Source of the DNA: an uncultured Eubacteriales bacterium
GTDB taxonomy: Bacteria > Bacillota > Clostridia > Oscillospirales > Butyricicoccaceae
Length of the DNA stretch: 16,411 bases
Assembly: GCA_934630445.1 (NCBI GenBank)
Contig: CAKTWY010000032.1
Span: 1-16,411, forward strand
Direction: 5' to 3'
The notes under the pieces were generated by a model. That model saw nothing but the letters and a program-made list of their open reading frames with translations, searched no databases and was not told where the DNA came from. Positions 6,085-14,057 of this stretch are shown one piece after another. Numbering within the stretch: position 1 is the stretch's first letter; each line of letters begins with the position of its first letter. The translations under genes were made by a program, and so were the position numbers.

Positions 6085-7749
6085 CTATTTCTGCGGCTTC
6101 CAGGAGTCTTTGAGGCCCACTGTACGGTTGAAGACCGGATGGCCCGGCTTCGAATCGGCGTCGGCGCAGAAATAGCCGTTTCTCAGAAACTGGAAGGTCT
6201 CCCCGGCGGCACGATCGGCGAGGTAAGGCTCGACCTTCGCATTCGTGAGGACTTTGAGAGAATCAGGGTTCAGATTGTCCTTGAAATCGCCCGTCGCACT
6301 GTCGTCAGAGGGGTTGGGCGTATTAAACAGCCGGTCGTAGAGCCGCACTTCGGCGGTAACGGCGCTGGCAGCGTCCACCCAGTGGATCGTGCCGCGCACC
6401 TTGCGCCCGTCGGGGGAGTTGCCGCCCGCGCTCTCGGGGTCGTAGGTGCAGATAAGCTCGGTCACATTCCCCTCCGCGTCGACCTTCGCCTCTTTGCAGG
6501 TGATAAAATACGCGCCCTTGAAGCGCACTTCCGCGCCCGGAGACATGCGGAAATAGCCCTTCGGAGGCACCATCATGAAATCGGCGCGCTCGATGAACAG
6601 CTCGCGCGAGAAGGGAACCTTGCGCCGGCCGAGTTCGGGCTTTTCGGGATTGACATCCACCTCGACCAGTTCGCTCTTCCCCTCCGGATAGTTCTCAATG
6701 ATGACCCTGATCGGGTCGAGAACGGCCATGGCGCGCTCAGCTTCGGTGTTGAGCACATCGCGCACGCAGTGCTCCAGAAGCGCATAGTCGACCACACTGA
6801 ACGCTTTTGCAACGCCTGCTTTCTCCACAAAGGTGCGCATGGCCGCAGCGGGATAGCCGCGCCGGCGCATGCCGGCGATCGTCGCCATGCGCGGGTCGTC
6901 CCAGCCGGAAACGACGCCGCCCTGCACGAGCGCGAGACAGCGGCGCTTGCTTGTGAGCGTGTAGTTCAGGTTCAGCCTTGCAAACTCGATCTGGCGCGGC
7001 GGATTTTCCCATCCGAGCGCGCGCAGGAACCAGTCGTACAGCGGGCGATGATCCTCAAATTCCAGCGTGCACAGCGAGTGCGTCACGCCTTCGGCTGCGT
7101 CCGACAGCGGATGGGCAAAGTCGTACATCGGATAGATGCACCATTTGTCGCCCGTGCGGTGATGCGGTACCTTCATGATGCGGTAAATGATCGGGTCACG
7201 CATGTTGAGGTTACCCGAGCGCATGTCGATCTTCGCGCGCAGCACGCGCGCGCCGTTTTCAAATTCGCCCGCCGTCATGCGCGCGAAGAGATCGAGATTC
7301 TCCTCAATCGAACGGTTGCGGTACGGGCTCTCCCTGCCCGGCTCGGTCAGCGTTCCGCGGTATTCGCGTATTTCGTCCGGCGTCAGATCGCAGACATAGG
7401 CTTTGCCGAGCTTGATCAGCTCGATCGCCTTTTCATGGCACAGGTCGAAATAATCGGACGCGTAGAGCACCTTGTCCCAGTGGAAACCGAGCCACCTGAT
7501 GTCGTCCATGATGGCGTTTGTATATTCGACATCCTCCTTCGTCGGGTTCGTGTCGTCCAGACGCAGGTTGCACACGCCGCCGTATTTTTCCGCAGTGGCG
7601 AAATCGATCGTGATCGCCTTGACGTGGCCGACATGCAGGTAGCCGTTCGGCTCGGGGGGAAAGCGCGTCTGCACATGGTCGTACACGCCGTTTTTCAGGT
7701 CCTCATTAATTGCTTCCTGTATAAAGTTAGACGCAGTATATTCTTCCAT
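6085..7749 (-). CDS. glnS: Glutaminyl-tRNA synthetase
   Basis: This 554-residue cytoplasmic class I synthetase attaches glutamine to tRNA-Gln. The HIGH signature appears as PPEPNGYLHVGH near residue 32-43, followed by the GlnRS-specific LRLDDTNPTKE. The KMSKS-like loop is LTSKRRC, where many relatives have VMSKR. It is followed by the highly diagnostic GWDDPRMATIAGMRRRGY. The C-terminal anticodon-binding beta-barrels are complete to the end (FNRTVGLKDSW). ATG 7749 is preceded by GAGAGGA at a longish spacing of about 10 bases. The gene starts 35 bases after gltX and is almost certainly co-transcribed with it. Many Bacillota make Gln-tRNA indirectly with GatCAB, so a GlnRS implies direct charging here; the family is often considered to have spread by horizontal transfer. 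Confidence 0.97.
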   Translation of the reverse strand: MEEYTASNFIQEAINEDLKNGVYDHVQTRFPPEPNGYLHVGHVKAITIDFATAEKYGGVCNLRLDDTNPTKEDVEYTNAIMDDIRWLGFHWDKVLYASDYFDLCHEKAIELIKLGKAYVCDLTPDEIREYRGTLTEPGRESPYRNRSIEENLDLFARMTAGEFENGARVLRAKIDMRSGNLNMRDPIIYRIMKVPHHRTGDKWCIYPMYDFAHPLSDAAEGVTHSLCTLEFEDHRPLYDWFLRALGWENPPRQIEFARLNLNYTLTSKRRCLALVQGGVVSGWDDPRMATIAGMRRRGYPAAAMRTFVEKAGVAKAFSVVDYALLEHCVRDVLNTEAERAMAVLDPIRVIIENYPEGKSELVEVDVNPEKPELGRRKVPFSRELFIERADFMMVPPKGYFRMSPGAEVRFKGAYFITCKEAKVDAEGNVTELICTYDPESAGGNSPDGRKVRGTIHWVDAASAVTAEVRLYDRLFNTPNPSDDSATGDFKDNLNPDSLKVLTNAKVEPYLADRAAGETFQFLRNGYFCADADSKPGHPVFNRTVGLKDSWKPQK

Positions 7750-7784
7750 CGTTTCATCATCCTCTCATAATTGCGCCCGCGGCA

Positions 7785-9437
7785 TCAAAGCGCCGCGAGA
7801 AAACGCGCAAAGCGCGCCTGACACCTTTCGCGCCCGAAGAGCGCCATGATCGAGCATAGGTCGGGCGTCTGCCGGCGGCCGGTGAGCGCCAGGCGCAGAA
7901 CGCCGGAAACGTCGCCCACATGCCCTTTGTAGGCGTCCGGATTTTTCTTATAAGTCTTCACCTCCCGCGCAAAGCCGAGCGGCTCGCACAGGGCCTTGAT
8001 TTTATTGAACCACGTGTCCTTGTCGTCGGAAACATCGTACACCGCGCAGTAGGCCTCAATGATTTTGCGCGCGTCCTCGCGCGTCATATTGCCGAGCTCG
8101 TCGTATTCCCCGTTCCACAATTCGTCGTAGAAGAAGGACAGCCACTGGCGCACATCGCTCCATTTGGCGATATCGCGGCGCGGCTTTGCGCCGCCGCGGT
8201 CGATGGCAAAGATGCCCTCCGCATACGCACGGTCGCGGGAAAGAAGAGTGAAAAGCTCCGCATCATATATCTGCGCCCAGGCGGTGACGCCGTCGTACAC
8301 CTCCTGCGCCGTCATGCGCGCGATGACATTGCGGCTCAGGTCCATCAGCTTCGCCATATCGAAAAGCGCGCCCGAGCTGCTCATCTTCGAAAGCGAGAAC
8401 GGGAAATCCGTATACGGCAGGGCGGGGTTGGCACGCCGCCAGTCCTCGTAATTGGAGTTCAAAAGCGTCAGCAGATATTCGAGCACTGACTCGGCCGGAT
8501 AGCCTTCGTCGACAAAGTAGCTGACGGCCGCCTCCGGATCCTTGCGCTTTGAGATCTTCCGCTTCGCGCCGCCATCCTCCTTCATGATGGGGGAGATGTG
8601 CGCGTATCTGGGCGGCTTGTAGCCGAGCACCTCAAACAGCTGCAGGTGCACCGGAACGGAAGAGACCCACTCGTCGCCGCGGATCACATCCGTCGTGCGC
8701 ATGAAATGGTCGTCCACCGCGTGCGCGAAATGATACGTAGGGATGCCGTCAGACTTTAAAAGCACGATATCCATCGTGTTCTCCGGCATTTCGATCTTGC
8801 CCTTGACGCCGTCTTTAAACGACACGCGCCTGTCCGCCCGTCCGGGGGATCTGAGCCGGATGACATAGCTCTCGCCAGCTTTGACGCGCGCTTCGACCGC
8901 TTCGAAGGGGAGATCGCGGCACTTCGCGTACGCGCCGTAATAGCCGGGCAGCTCCTTCTTCGCCTCCTGCTCGGCGCGGATCGCCTGCAGCTCCGCCTCG
9001 CCGCAGAAGCAGGGGTACGCCAGGCCCAGCTCGACAAGGCGCCTGGCGCATGAAGCATAAATCGCAGCCCTGCGCGACTGAAGGTACGGGGCGTATGCGC
9101 CGCGATCGGCCACAGGCCCCGTCATTCCTTCGTCAAAGGAAATATGAAAGCTCTCAAGCCCCTTGATAATGCCGGTGACGCCGTCTTCAACCTCGCGCTT
9201 TTTATCCGTGTCCTCAATGCGCAGGAAAAACACGCCGCCCGACAGATGCGCCGCGCGCTCTGCCGCAAGCGAGGCGAACAGCCCGCCGATGTGGAGAAAG
9301 CCCGTAGGGCTGGGCGCAAAGCGCGTGACGCGCGCACCCTCGCCCAGCGCGCGGGGCGGATAGAAAGCCTCATATTCCTCCGGCGTTTTGCTGCAGTCGG
9401 GGAAGAGAAGCTCCGCGAGTTTTTTATAATCGGACAT
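7785..9437 (-). CDS. gltX: Glutamyl-tRNA synthetase
   Basis: This 550-residue cytoplasmic class I synthetase charges tRNA-Glu. The HIGH motif is in RFAPSPTGFLHIGG (about residues 39-52), followed by FFLRIEDTDKKREVEDG. The zinc-region sequence YPCFCGEAEL and the KMSKS-type loop KRKISKRKDPEA are both present. The anticodon-binding helical domain continues to the C-terminus. It is longer than the usual 480-500 residues. I selected the ATG at 9437 because GGGAG (9446-9450, minus strand) lies 8 bases before it; an in-frame GTG three codons earlier overlaps that site. It is the first gene of a probable gltX-glnS-SLH transcript. With GlnRS present, this enzyme is likely to be specific for tRNA-Glu, although that cannot be read from motifs alone. 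Confidence 0.97.
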   Translation of the reverse strand: MSDYKKLAELLFPDCSKTPEEYEAFYPPRALGEGARVTRFAPSPTGFLHIGGLFASLAAERAAHLSGGVFFLRIEDTDKKREVEDGVTGIIKGLESFHISFDEGMTGPVADRGAYAPYLQSRRAAIYASCARRLVELGLAYPCFCGEAELQAIRAEQEAKKELPGYYGAYAKCRDLPFEAVEARVKAGESYVIRLRSPGRADRRVSFKDGVKGKIEMPENTMDIVLLKSDGIPTYHFAHAVDDHFMRTTDVIRGDEWVSSVPVHLQLFEVLGYKPPRYAHISPIMKEDGGAKRKISKRKDPEAAVSYFVDEGYPAESVLEYLLTLLNSNYEDWRRANPALPYTDFPFSLSKMSSSGALFDMAKLMDLSRNVIARMTAQEVYDGVTAWAQIYDAELFTLLSRDRAYAEGIFAIDRGGAKPRRDIAKWSDVRQWLSFFYDELWNGEYDELGNMTREDARKIIEAYCAVYDVSDDKDTWFNKIKALCEPLGFAREVKTYKKNPDAYKGHVGDVSGVLRLALTGRRQTPDLCSIMALFGRERCQARFARFLAAL

Positions 9438-9466
9438 ATTGCACACTCCCAGGAATGATGTTGTTT

Positions 9467-9498
9467 CGCAGTAGCGCTGCGCATCCGCCGGAGCGGAT
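9467..9498 (-). promoter_or_regulatory. gltX leader: two small hairpins
   Basis: In the roughly 70-base leader between the gltX promoter and its ribosome site, ATCCGC/GCGGAT (9483-9498, 4-base loop) and CGCAG/CTGCG (9467-9481, 5-base loop) form two adjacent hairpins. Neither has a U-tail. No T-box sequence is present, so specific control by uncharged tRNA is not supported. Confidence 0.4.
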
Positions 9499-9511
9499 CT
9501 TTAATTACCCT

Positions 9512-9540
9512 ATTATACACGTTTTGCATATCGCGCGCAA
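9512..9540 (-). promoter_or_regulatory. Promoter for gltX operon
   Basis: On the minus strand a perfect TATAAT (9517-9512) has TTGCGC (9540-9535) 17 bases upstream. Transcription would start near 9505, giving a leader of about 70 bases before gltX. Confidence 0.72.
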
Positions 9541-9589
9541 GGCCGGCGCATGTGCAAACGGCAAAAAATGCAAATATCCGACAAAGGGA

Positions 9590-9619
9590 TTGACTTTATA
9601 TGCGCAGATTCTCTATTAT
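9590..9619 (+). promoter_or_regulatory. Promoter for the D-Ala-D-Ala carboxypeptidase gene
   Basis: TTGACT (9590-9595) and TATTAT (9614-9619) lie 18 bases apart on the + strand, divergent from the gltX promoter about 50 bases away. The predicted leader to the start codon at 9877 is about 250 bases, unusually long, and hairpin-rich. Confidence 0.6.
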
Positions 9620-9642
9620 ATAAAAGAAAGAGCAATATGCAT

Positions 9643-9747
9643 GCAGCGCGGCAGGATGCGCTGCGGACCGTCCGGTCCGCAGGGCGTTCTTCTTTTGCGC
9701 GTTTGGGCTGTACAGGCCCAAGCGCTGTACGGCGCGTAATGCCCTGC
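9643..9747 (+). ncRNA. Structured leader (or small RNA) upstream of the carboxypeptidase gene
   Basis: Four stems can be drawn by eye. (A) GCAGCGC (9643-9649) with GCGCTGC (9658-9664). (B) A perfect 9-bp stem CTGCGGACC (9661-9669) with GGTCCGCAG (9674-9682), loop GTCC. (C) A long-range 10-bp pairing GCAGGGCGTT (9679-9688) with AATGCCCTGC (9738-9747), including one G-U. (D) Inside C, GCGC-TTGGGC (9697-9708, with a 2-base bulge) with GCCCAA-GCGC (9716-9725). A and B share 9661-9664 and so exclude each other, the arrangement of a switch. No terminator T-run follows the last stem. It matches no riboswitch, 6S, tmRNA, RNase P or SRP signature that I know. Confidence 0.4.
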
Positions 9748-9876
9748 AGGGAATAAAAAGGGAAGACGGCGTTTTGCGTGCCGCGTATGCGTATGCGCGC
9801 GCAAATTCGTGCGAATACTGGTTTGTGCGGGCAGTTGACCGCACGGGAAATGAATGGACCTGGAATGGAGGATGGA

Positions 9877-11222
9877 ATGAAAAGGTTATTGCCTTTTTTG
9901 CTGGTTTTTATTCTGAGTGCAGCATTTTTGAAGATAGATACCCAGGCGGCCGGGCCGGCGATTGTGTCGGAATCCGCAGTTTTGATGGACTTCGATACCG
10001 GGCAGATCCTGTTTGAAAAAAATCCGCATGAAAGGCTGCGCCCGGCGAGCATTACCAAAATCATGACCGTGCTTCTTGCGTTGGAAAATGCCAAGCCTGA
10101 GGATGTGGTGACGATGAGCCATGACGCGGTGTTTTCCATTCCGCGCGGGTCGAGCCATATCGCACTGACCACCGATGAACAGGTGACAGTCAAAGACCTT
10201 TGCTATGCGGCGATGCTTCCCAGCGCGAACGATGCCTGCAACGGCATTGCCGAATTCGTATCCGGCTCGATGGACGCATTTGTCCAGCGCATGAATGAGC
10301 GCGCCAGGGAACTGGGCGCGACGGATACGACGTTTCAGAATGCGCATGGCCTGGACGAGGACGAGCACCTGACGACGGCTTACGACATGGCGATGATCGC
10401 GCGCGCATGTATGGCGATTTTCTCGAGATCGTCGGAACGGCTTCCTACCAGATCGCGCCGACGAATAAAAACAGCGATACGCGTTATCTGCACAATAAGC
10501 ACGATATGCTTCTGAATACATCCAAGCATTACGACGGCGTCCTCGGGGGGAAGCTCGGCTGGACGACGCTTGCCCAGCATACGCTCGTCACATTTGCCGA
10601 GCGCGACGGCAGGCGGCTGATCGCCGTTGTGATGAAAAGCCCGAAGGCGAACGATAAGTACACCGACACGGCGGCGCTTTTCGATTACGGCTTCGGCGGC
10701 TTTTCAACGTATCGCGCGGATGCGGCGGGGCTCATCCGGGGCATCCCGCGGTCTCTGCTGCGCGGCGATTTGCTGCGCGCGGACATAACGGCGGCGGAGG
10801 ATTTTACCGCGCTCATTCCGAATGAGGCGGCAACGGGGGATGTGCATGCCGTCTATTATCTGCCGGAAGAACTGGAAGAGGACGGCTCGACGGAGCTTCG
10901 CGTCACGTTCACGCTCGAGCGCGCGGTGGAGACTTTCCCGGCGGAGCTCGGGTCGATGGCGCTTCGCTATTCGCTTCCCGCGCCCGAGCCGGAGGAACCA
11001 TCAGACACGGCGTTGGCGCCAGAGCCGGCGGCTGAGCCGGGCTGGCTTGCGCCGGCACGTATCGCCGGTTTCATCCTTTTGGGCATCGCCGCTTTTGCAC
11101 TGATCGTTTTTCTGGCGCTTTTTGCCGTGCGCTGCCATAACATCCGCAAGCGCCGCCGCCTTCGCGCGCGCAGCCGCGCTCGCCGCATTGAGCACGACTC
11201 GAAATTTGACATTCGGCTGTAG
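9877..11222 (+). pseudogene. D-alanyl-D-alanine carboxypeptidase (peptidase S11, DacF-like), frameshifted
   Basis: Intact, this would be a secreted, membrane-anchored penicillin-binding protein that trims the terminal D-Ala from peptidoglycan stem peptides. The first part (9877 to about 10412) has a signal peptide, the SxxK motif PASITK (Ser58-Lys61), the SxN motif PSAN (Ser116-Asn118) and TTAYDMAMIARAC. The reading frame then shifts near 10405-10415, and the family sequence resumes one frame over: YGDFLEIVGTASYQI, GGKLGWTTLAQHTLV, a PBP5-like C-terminal domain, a Pro/Glu linker, a membrane helix (IAGFILLGIAAFALIVFLAL) and an Arg-rich tail to the TAG at 11220-11222. Read straight on from the start, the protein ends at 10515. 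The third motif is KLG instead of KTG. No other lesion is seen, so the shift is recent or an assembly error. ATG 9877 has GGAGGA five bases upstream. Confidence 0.88.
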
Positions 11223-11265
11223 GCGGACACGGACTTGATGCCAAAAGATGGATAAAACGAATAAC

Positions 11266-11314
11266 AACTGCGGCTTTCCGGCAAAATAGCGCCGGGGAGC
11301 CGCAGTTATTTTAG
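11266..11314 (+). terminator. Terminator after the carboxypeptidase gene
   Basis: AACTGCGGCT (11266-11275) pairs with AGCCGCAGTT (11298-11307), with CCGGC/GCCGG nested in the loop, followed by ATTTTAG. The tail is short, so termination may be incomplete. Confidence 0.75.
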
Positions 11315-11384
11315 ATGCATACGCTTTTACATATCCTGCACCCGACCGGCATGCGCCGCCGCTTGCGCCCGGCACAAAAAAAGG

Positions 11385-11413
11385 TTGCAAAGCGCACGGC
11401 AGTTGGCTATAAT
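11385..11413 (+). promoter_or_regulatory. Promoter of corA
   Basis: TTGCAA (11385-11390) and a perfect TATAAT (11408-11413) are separated by 17 bases. Transcription from about 11420 gives a leader of about 160 bases before corA, which contains a short translated frame. Confidence 0.82.
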
Positions 11414-11487
11414 TTAAGTTAGGTGTGCGGCTTTGCCTGCTTGTAAAAAGGCGGCGGAATATATGCGCTTGGGAAGGAGTGTGCGCC

Positions 11488-11565
11488 GTGTCCGGGGACC
11501 CTCTTAGTAGAAGGTGCTTTACAAAATTGAATCAAAACGCGGCGCGGAGCATTCTGCGCCGCTGA
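11488..11565 (+). CDS. Candidate 25-codon leader peptide upstream of corA
   Basis: A GTG at 11488 is preceded by AAGGAG (11474-11479) at an ideal 8-base spacing and opens a frame of 25 codons ending with TGA at 11563-11565. The peptide begins VSGDPLSRRCF and ends AARSILRR, so it is basic and not membrane-like. Its last codons run through a 7-bp hairpin, GCGGCGC (11539-11545) with GCGCCGC (11556-11562), and its stop overlaps the first base of the corA ribosome site (11565-11571). A ribosome finishing this frame would melt the hairpin and sit on the corA start region, so coupling or attenuation of corA is mechanically possible. A translated leader called CorL controls corA in Salmonella; this peptide is not evidently related. 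It could also be chance. Confidence 0.4.
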   Translation: MSGDPLSRRCFTKLNQNAARSILRR

Positions 11566-11578
11566 AAGGGGTGCAAAA

Positions 11579-12505
11579 ATGCTGACATTCCACAAGACGG
11601 TGGGCAACGCCCTTACGAGGATCGACAGCGCCGAGCCCGGCTCGTGGATCAATCTGATCGCGCCGACGGACGAGGAGCTGCGTGCGGTCGCGTCTGTAAC
11701 AGGTGTCGACAACGATTTTCTGCGCGCGGCGCTCGACGACGAGGAGACGTCGCGCGTCGAGGTGGAAGAGGATGAGACGCTTCTCATCATCGACGTGCCG
11801 TATGCGGAGGAAGAGGAAAACGGCGGCAGGCTTTTTACGACGCTTCCGATGGGCATCATTGTCGCGCGGGAGCATATCATCACCGTCTGCCTGAAGGAGA
11901 ATTCGATCGTGCGCGAGTTTGCCGCGGGCGAAGTGCGCAACGTGCAGACGGCGCTGAAAACGCGCTTTATCCTCCACATGCTTCTGAAGGTGGCCAACCG
12001 CTACCTGTTCTACCTGCGCCAGATCGAGAAGATTTCAAGCTCGATCGAGCATCAGCTGTACAAATCGCAGAAGAATAAGGAACTGATCCAGCTTCTGACG
12101 CTGGAAAAGTCGCTTGTTTACTTCTCCACGTCGCTCAAGTCCACCGATGTAACGCTGGAAAAGCTGCTGCGCGGCAGGATCATCAAGCTTTATGAGGACG
12201 ATCAGGACCTGCTGGAGGATGTGCTGATCGAGATCAAGCAGGCCATCGAGATGGCGGGGATCTATTCGTCCATCCTCTCCGGCACGATGGATGCGTTTGC
12301 CTCCGTCATATCCAACAACCTCAATATCCTGATGAAGACGCTAACGCTTATCACGATCCTGATGACGATTCCGAACATTATTTTCAGTTTTTACGGGATG
12401 AATGTCACGGATCTGCCGATTCCCACGGTGTGGATGCCGATTGCGCTTGCGATCGCGGTAACGCTGGGTTCATGGCTGCTGCTGAAAAAGAAGAAGCTGT
12501 ATTGA
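11579..12505 (+). CDS. corA: CorA-family magnesium/divalent cation transporter
   Basis: The 308-residue protein has a large acidic cytoplasmic N-terminal domain (about 1-240) made of alpha/beta and long-helix segments. Two C-terminal membrane helices follow, and the signature FYGMN has its GMN at residues 273-275 at the end of the first helix; the protein ends in a Lys-rich KKKK tail. CorA works as a pentamer, with the GMN loop forming the selectivity filter for hydrated Mg2+ (some members move Co2+, Ni2+ or Zn2+). Length and motif are standard. ATG 11579 has AAAGGGG seven bases upstream. It has its own promoter and a leader with a possible upstream ORF. A 171-base gap separates it from the next gene on the same strand, with no clear terminator, so readthrough into the MATE gene is possible. 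Confidence 0.94.
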   Translation: MLTFHKTVGNALTRIDSAEPGSWINLIAPTDEELRAVASVTGVDNDFLRAALDDEETSRVEVEEDETLLIIDVPYAEEEENGGRLFTTLPMGIIVAREHIITVCLKENSIVREFAAGEVRNVQTALKTRFILHMLLKVANRYLFYLRQIEKISSSIEHQLYKSQKNKELIQLLTLEKSLVYFSTSLKSTDVTLEKLLRGRIIKLYEDDQDLLEDVLIEIKQAIEMAGIYSSILSGTMDAFASVISNNLNILMKTLTLITILMTIPNIIFSFYGMNVTDLPIPTVWMPIALAIAVTLGSWLLLKKKKLY

Positions 12506-12676
12506 TACCGCAGGCGGTTTGCGGGGGCTGTATCACGATCTGCATGTTGCCGGATTTGTGGTGCAGCCCTTTTGGCATCTGTACCGCGGCGTCTTCCACA
12601 GTACAAAGAGCCGGCAGGCGGAACTGACCGGCGCGACAATTGCGGCGTCTGCCGCGGAAAATGGAGTGAACAATTC

Positions 12677-14056
12677 TTGAAACAGACAAACGATTTGGGA
12701 CGTGAGCCGGTAGGGCGGCTTTTGTTCAAGCTCGCCCTTCCGGCGATCGCCGCGCAGCTTATCAATATGCTTTACAATATTGTGGACCGCATCTATATCG
12801 GCCATATTCCCGAGATCGGAGCCGCGGCGCTGACGGGCGTGGGCGTGACGTTTCCGATCATCATGCTGATATCGGCGTTCAGCTCCCTGATCGGCATGGG
12901 CGGCGCGCCGCGCGCGGCGATCCGCATGGGGGCGAAGGACAATGACGGCGCGGAAGTGATTATCGGCAACTGCGCCGTCGCGCTTGTGGGCATTTCCGTG
13001 GTCCTCACGGCGTTCTTCCTTCTTACGCAGGAAAAGCTTCTGCTGCTGTTCGGCGCGAGTGCCGATACGCTGCCTTATGCGCTTTCGTACCTCAATATTT
13101 ATGTGTGCGGCACGGTCTTTGTCCAGCTGGCGCTGGGGCTGAACCCTTTTATCACCACGCAGGGCTTTGCAACGAAGGGCATGCTCACGGTGCTGATCGG
13201 AGCAGTGCTCAATATCATACTCGATCCGATCTTCATTTTCGGCTTTCAGATGGGCGTGCGCGGCGCGGCGCTGGCGACTGTTCTCTCACAGGCCGTATCG
13301 GCAATATGGGTGGTCTGCTTCCTCACGGGGGAGCATTCTCTCCTGCGGATCAGGCGTGCAAATCTGCGCCTTCGCGCCGGGGTGCTCCTTCCGGTGCTGG
13401 CGCTTGGCGTATCGCCTTTTATCATGCAGGCGACGGAGAGCCTTTTGAACATCGCGCTCAATTCCTCCCTGCAGCACTATGGCGGCGACAATGCCGTGGG
13501 CGCGCTCACGATCCTCTCAAGCATCATGATGGCGCTGAATATGCCGATGGTGGGGCTTTCACAGGGGGCGCAGCCCATTATCAGCTACAATTACGGCGCG
13601 AAAAACGCGGAGCGCATCAATAAGGCGTTCCGCCTGCTTTTGATCAGCTCTCTGGCCTTCTCTGTTCTTGTCTGGGCCGTTATGATGACGGCACCGCGTT
13701 TTGTCGCGTCGATCTTCACAAGCGACGCGGCGCTTCTCGATACCGCCGCATGGGCTGCCAGGATCTATATGGCGGGCACGCTCGTGATGGGCGCGCAGAT
13801 GGCCTGCCAGCAGAGCTTTATCGCGCTTGGCCAGGCCAAGGCGTCCGTGTTTATGGCGCTTCTGCGCAAGGTCATCCTGCTTATTCCGCTCATTTATATC
13901 CTGCCGAACTTTTTTGAAGATCAGGTATTTGCGGTATTTCTTGCCGAGCCGATCGCAGATGTGCTTGCGGCGATCACGACGTGCGTCACGTTTGCCGTTG
14001 TCTTCGGCCGCCTCATGAAAAAAATAGAGACGCCAAATCATGAAGGAGAGTGTTAA
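12677..14056 (+). CDS. MATE family efflux transporter
   Basis: This 459-residue, 12-helix inner-membrane antiporter exports drugs or metabolites using Na+ or H+ gradients. The N-terminus DLGREPVGRLLFKLALPAIA followed by NMLYNIVDRIYIGH is characteristic of the clostridial NorM/MepA-like group. The internal duplication of six plus six helices is visible (first half to about residue 225, second half from LLPVLALGVSPFIMQATESLLN). The start I prefer is TTG 12677, with GGAG (12663-12666) 10 bases upstream; it gives the family-typical N-terminus and length, while the frame further upstream encodes atypical sequence. A small hairpin GCGGC-GTCT-GCCGC (12642-12655) lies just before the ribosome site. 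The stop codon is one base from the next start, so expression is coupled. The substrate is unknown. Confidence 0.92.
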   Translation: MKQTNDLGREPVGRLLFKLALPAIAAQLINMLYNIVDRIYIGHIPEIGAAALTGVGVTFPIIMLISAFSSLIGMGGAPRAAIRMGAKDNDGAEVIIGNCAVALVGISVVLTAFFLLTQEKLLLLFGASADTLPYALSYLNIYVCGTVFVQLALGLNPFITTQGFATKGMLTVLIGAVLNIILDPIFIFGFQMGVRGAALATVLSQAVSAIWVVCFLTGEHSLLRIRRANLRLRAGVLLPVLALGVSPFIMQATESLLNIALNSSLQHYGGDNAVGALTILSSIMMALNMPMVGLSQGAQPIISYNYGAKNAERINKAFRLLLISSLAFSVLVWAVMMTAPRFVASIFTSDAALLDTAAWAARIYMAGTLVMGAQMACQQSFIALGQAKASVFMALLRKVILLIPLIYILPNFFEDQVFAVFLAEPIADVLAAITTCVTFAVVFGRLMKKIETPNHEGEC

Positions 14057-14057
14057 A

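Noticed and set aside
6139..7770. 543-codon open frame on the + strand, antisense to glnS
   Set aside because: It lies exactly opposite glnS, whose motifs are complete; the translation is Arg/Val/His/Ala-rich with no recognisable domain. This is the usual effect of GC-rich codon use on the complementary strand.
9438..9540. T-box leader before gltX
   Set aside because: No AGGGTGGNACCGCG-type T-box sequence and no terminator/antiterminator pair are visible, and the leader is only about 70 bases long.
9615..9643. Second minus-strand promoter (TATAAT at 9620-9615)
   Set aside because: The position where the -35 should be reads CATGCA, a poor match. The stretch is better explained as part of the + strand -10 region.
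9643..9747. 6S, SRP or RNase P RNA upstream of the carboxypeptidase
   Set aside because: None of the conserved sequences of these RNAs (for example the SRP GGTCAGGTCCGGAAGGAAG-like loop or RNase P GAGGAAAGTCC) is present; only the presence of stems is similar.
11414..11520. M-box (ykoK) magnesium riboswitch in the corA leader, because GTTAGGTG resembles its 5' end
   Set aside because: The other conserved M-box blocks (ACGCTGCTGCC-like and CAGTGCTAAA-like) are missing, and the leader is not long enough after that point to hold the full fold plus a terminator.
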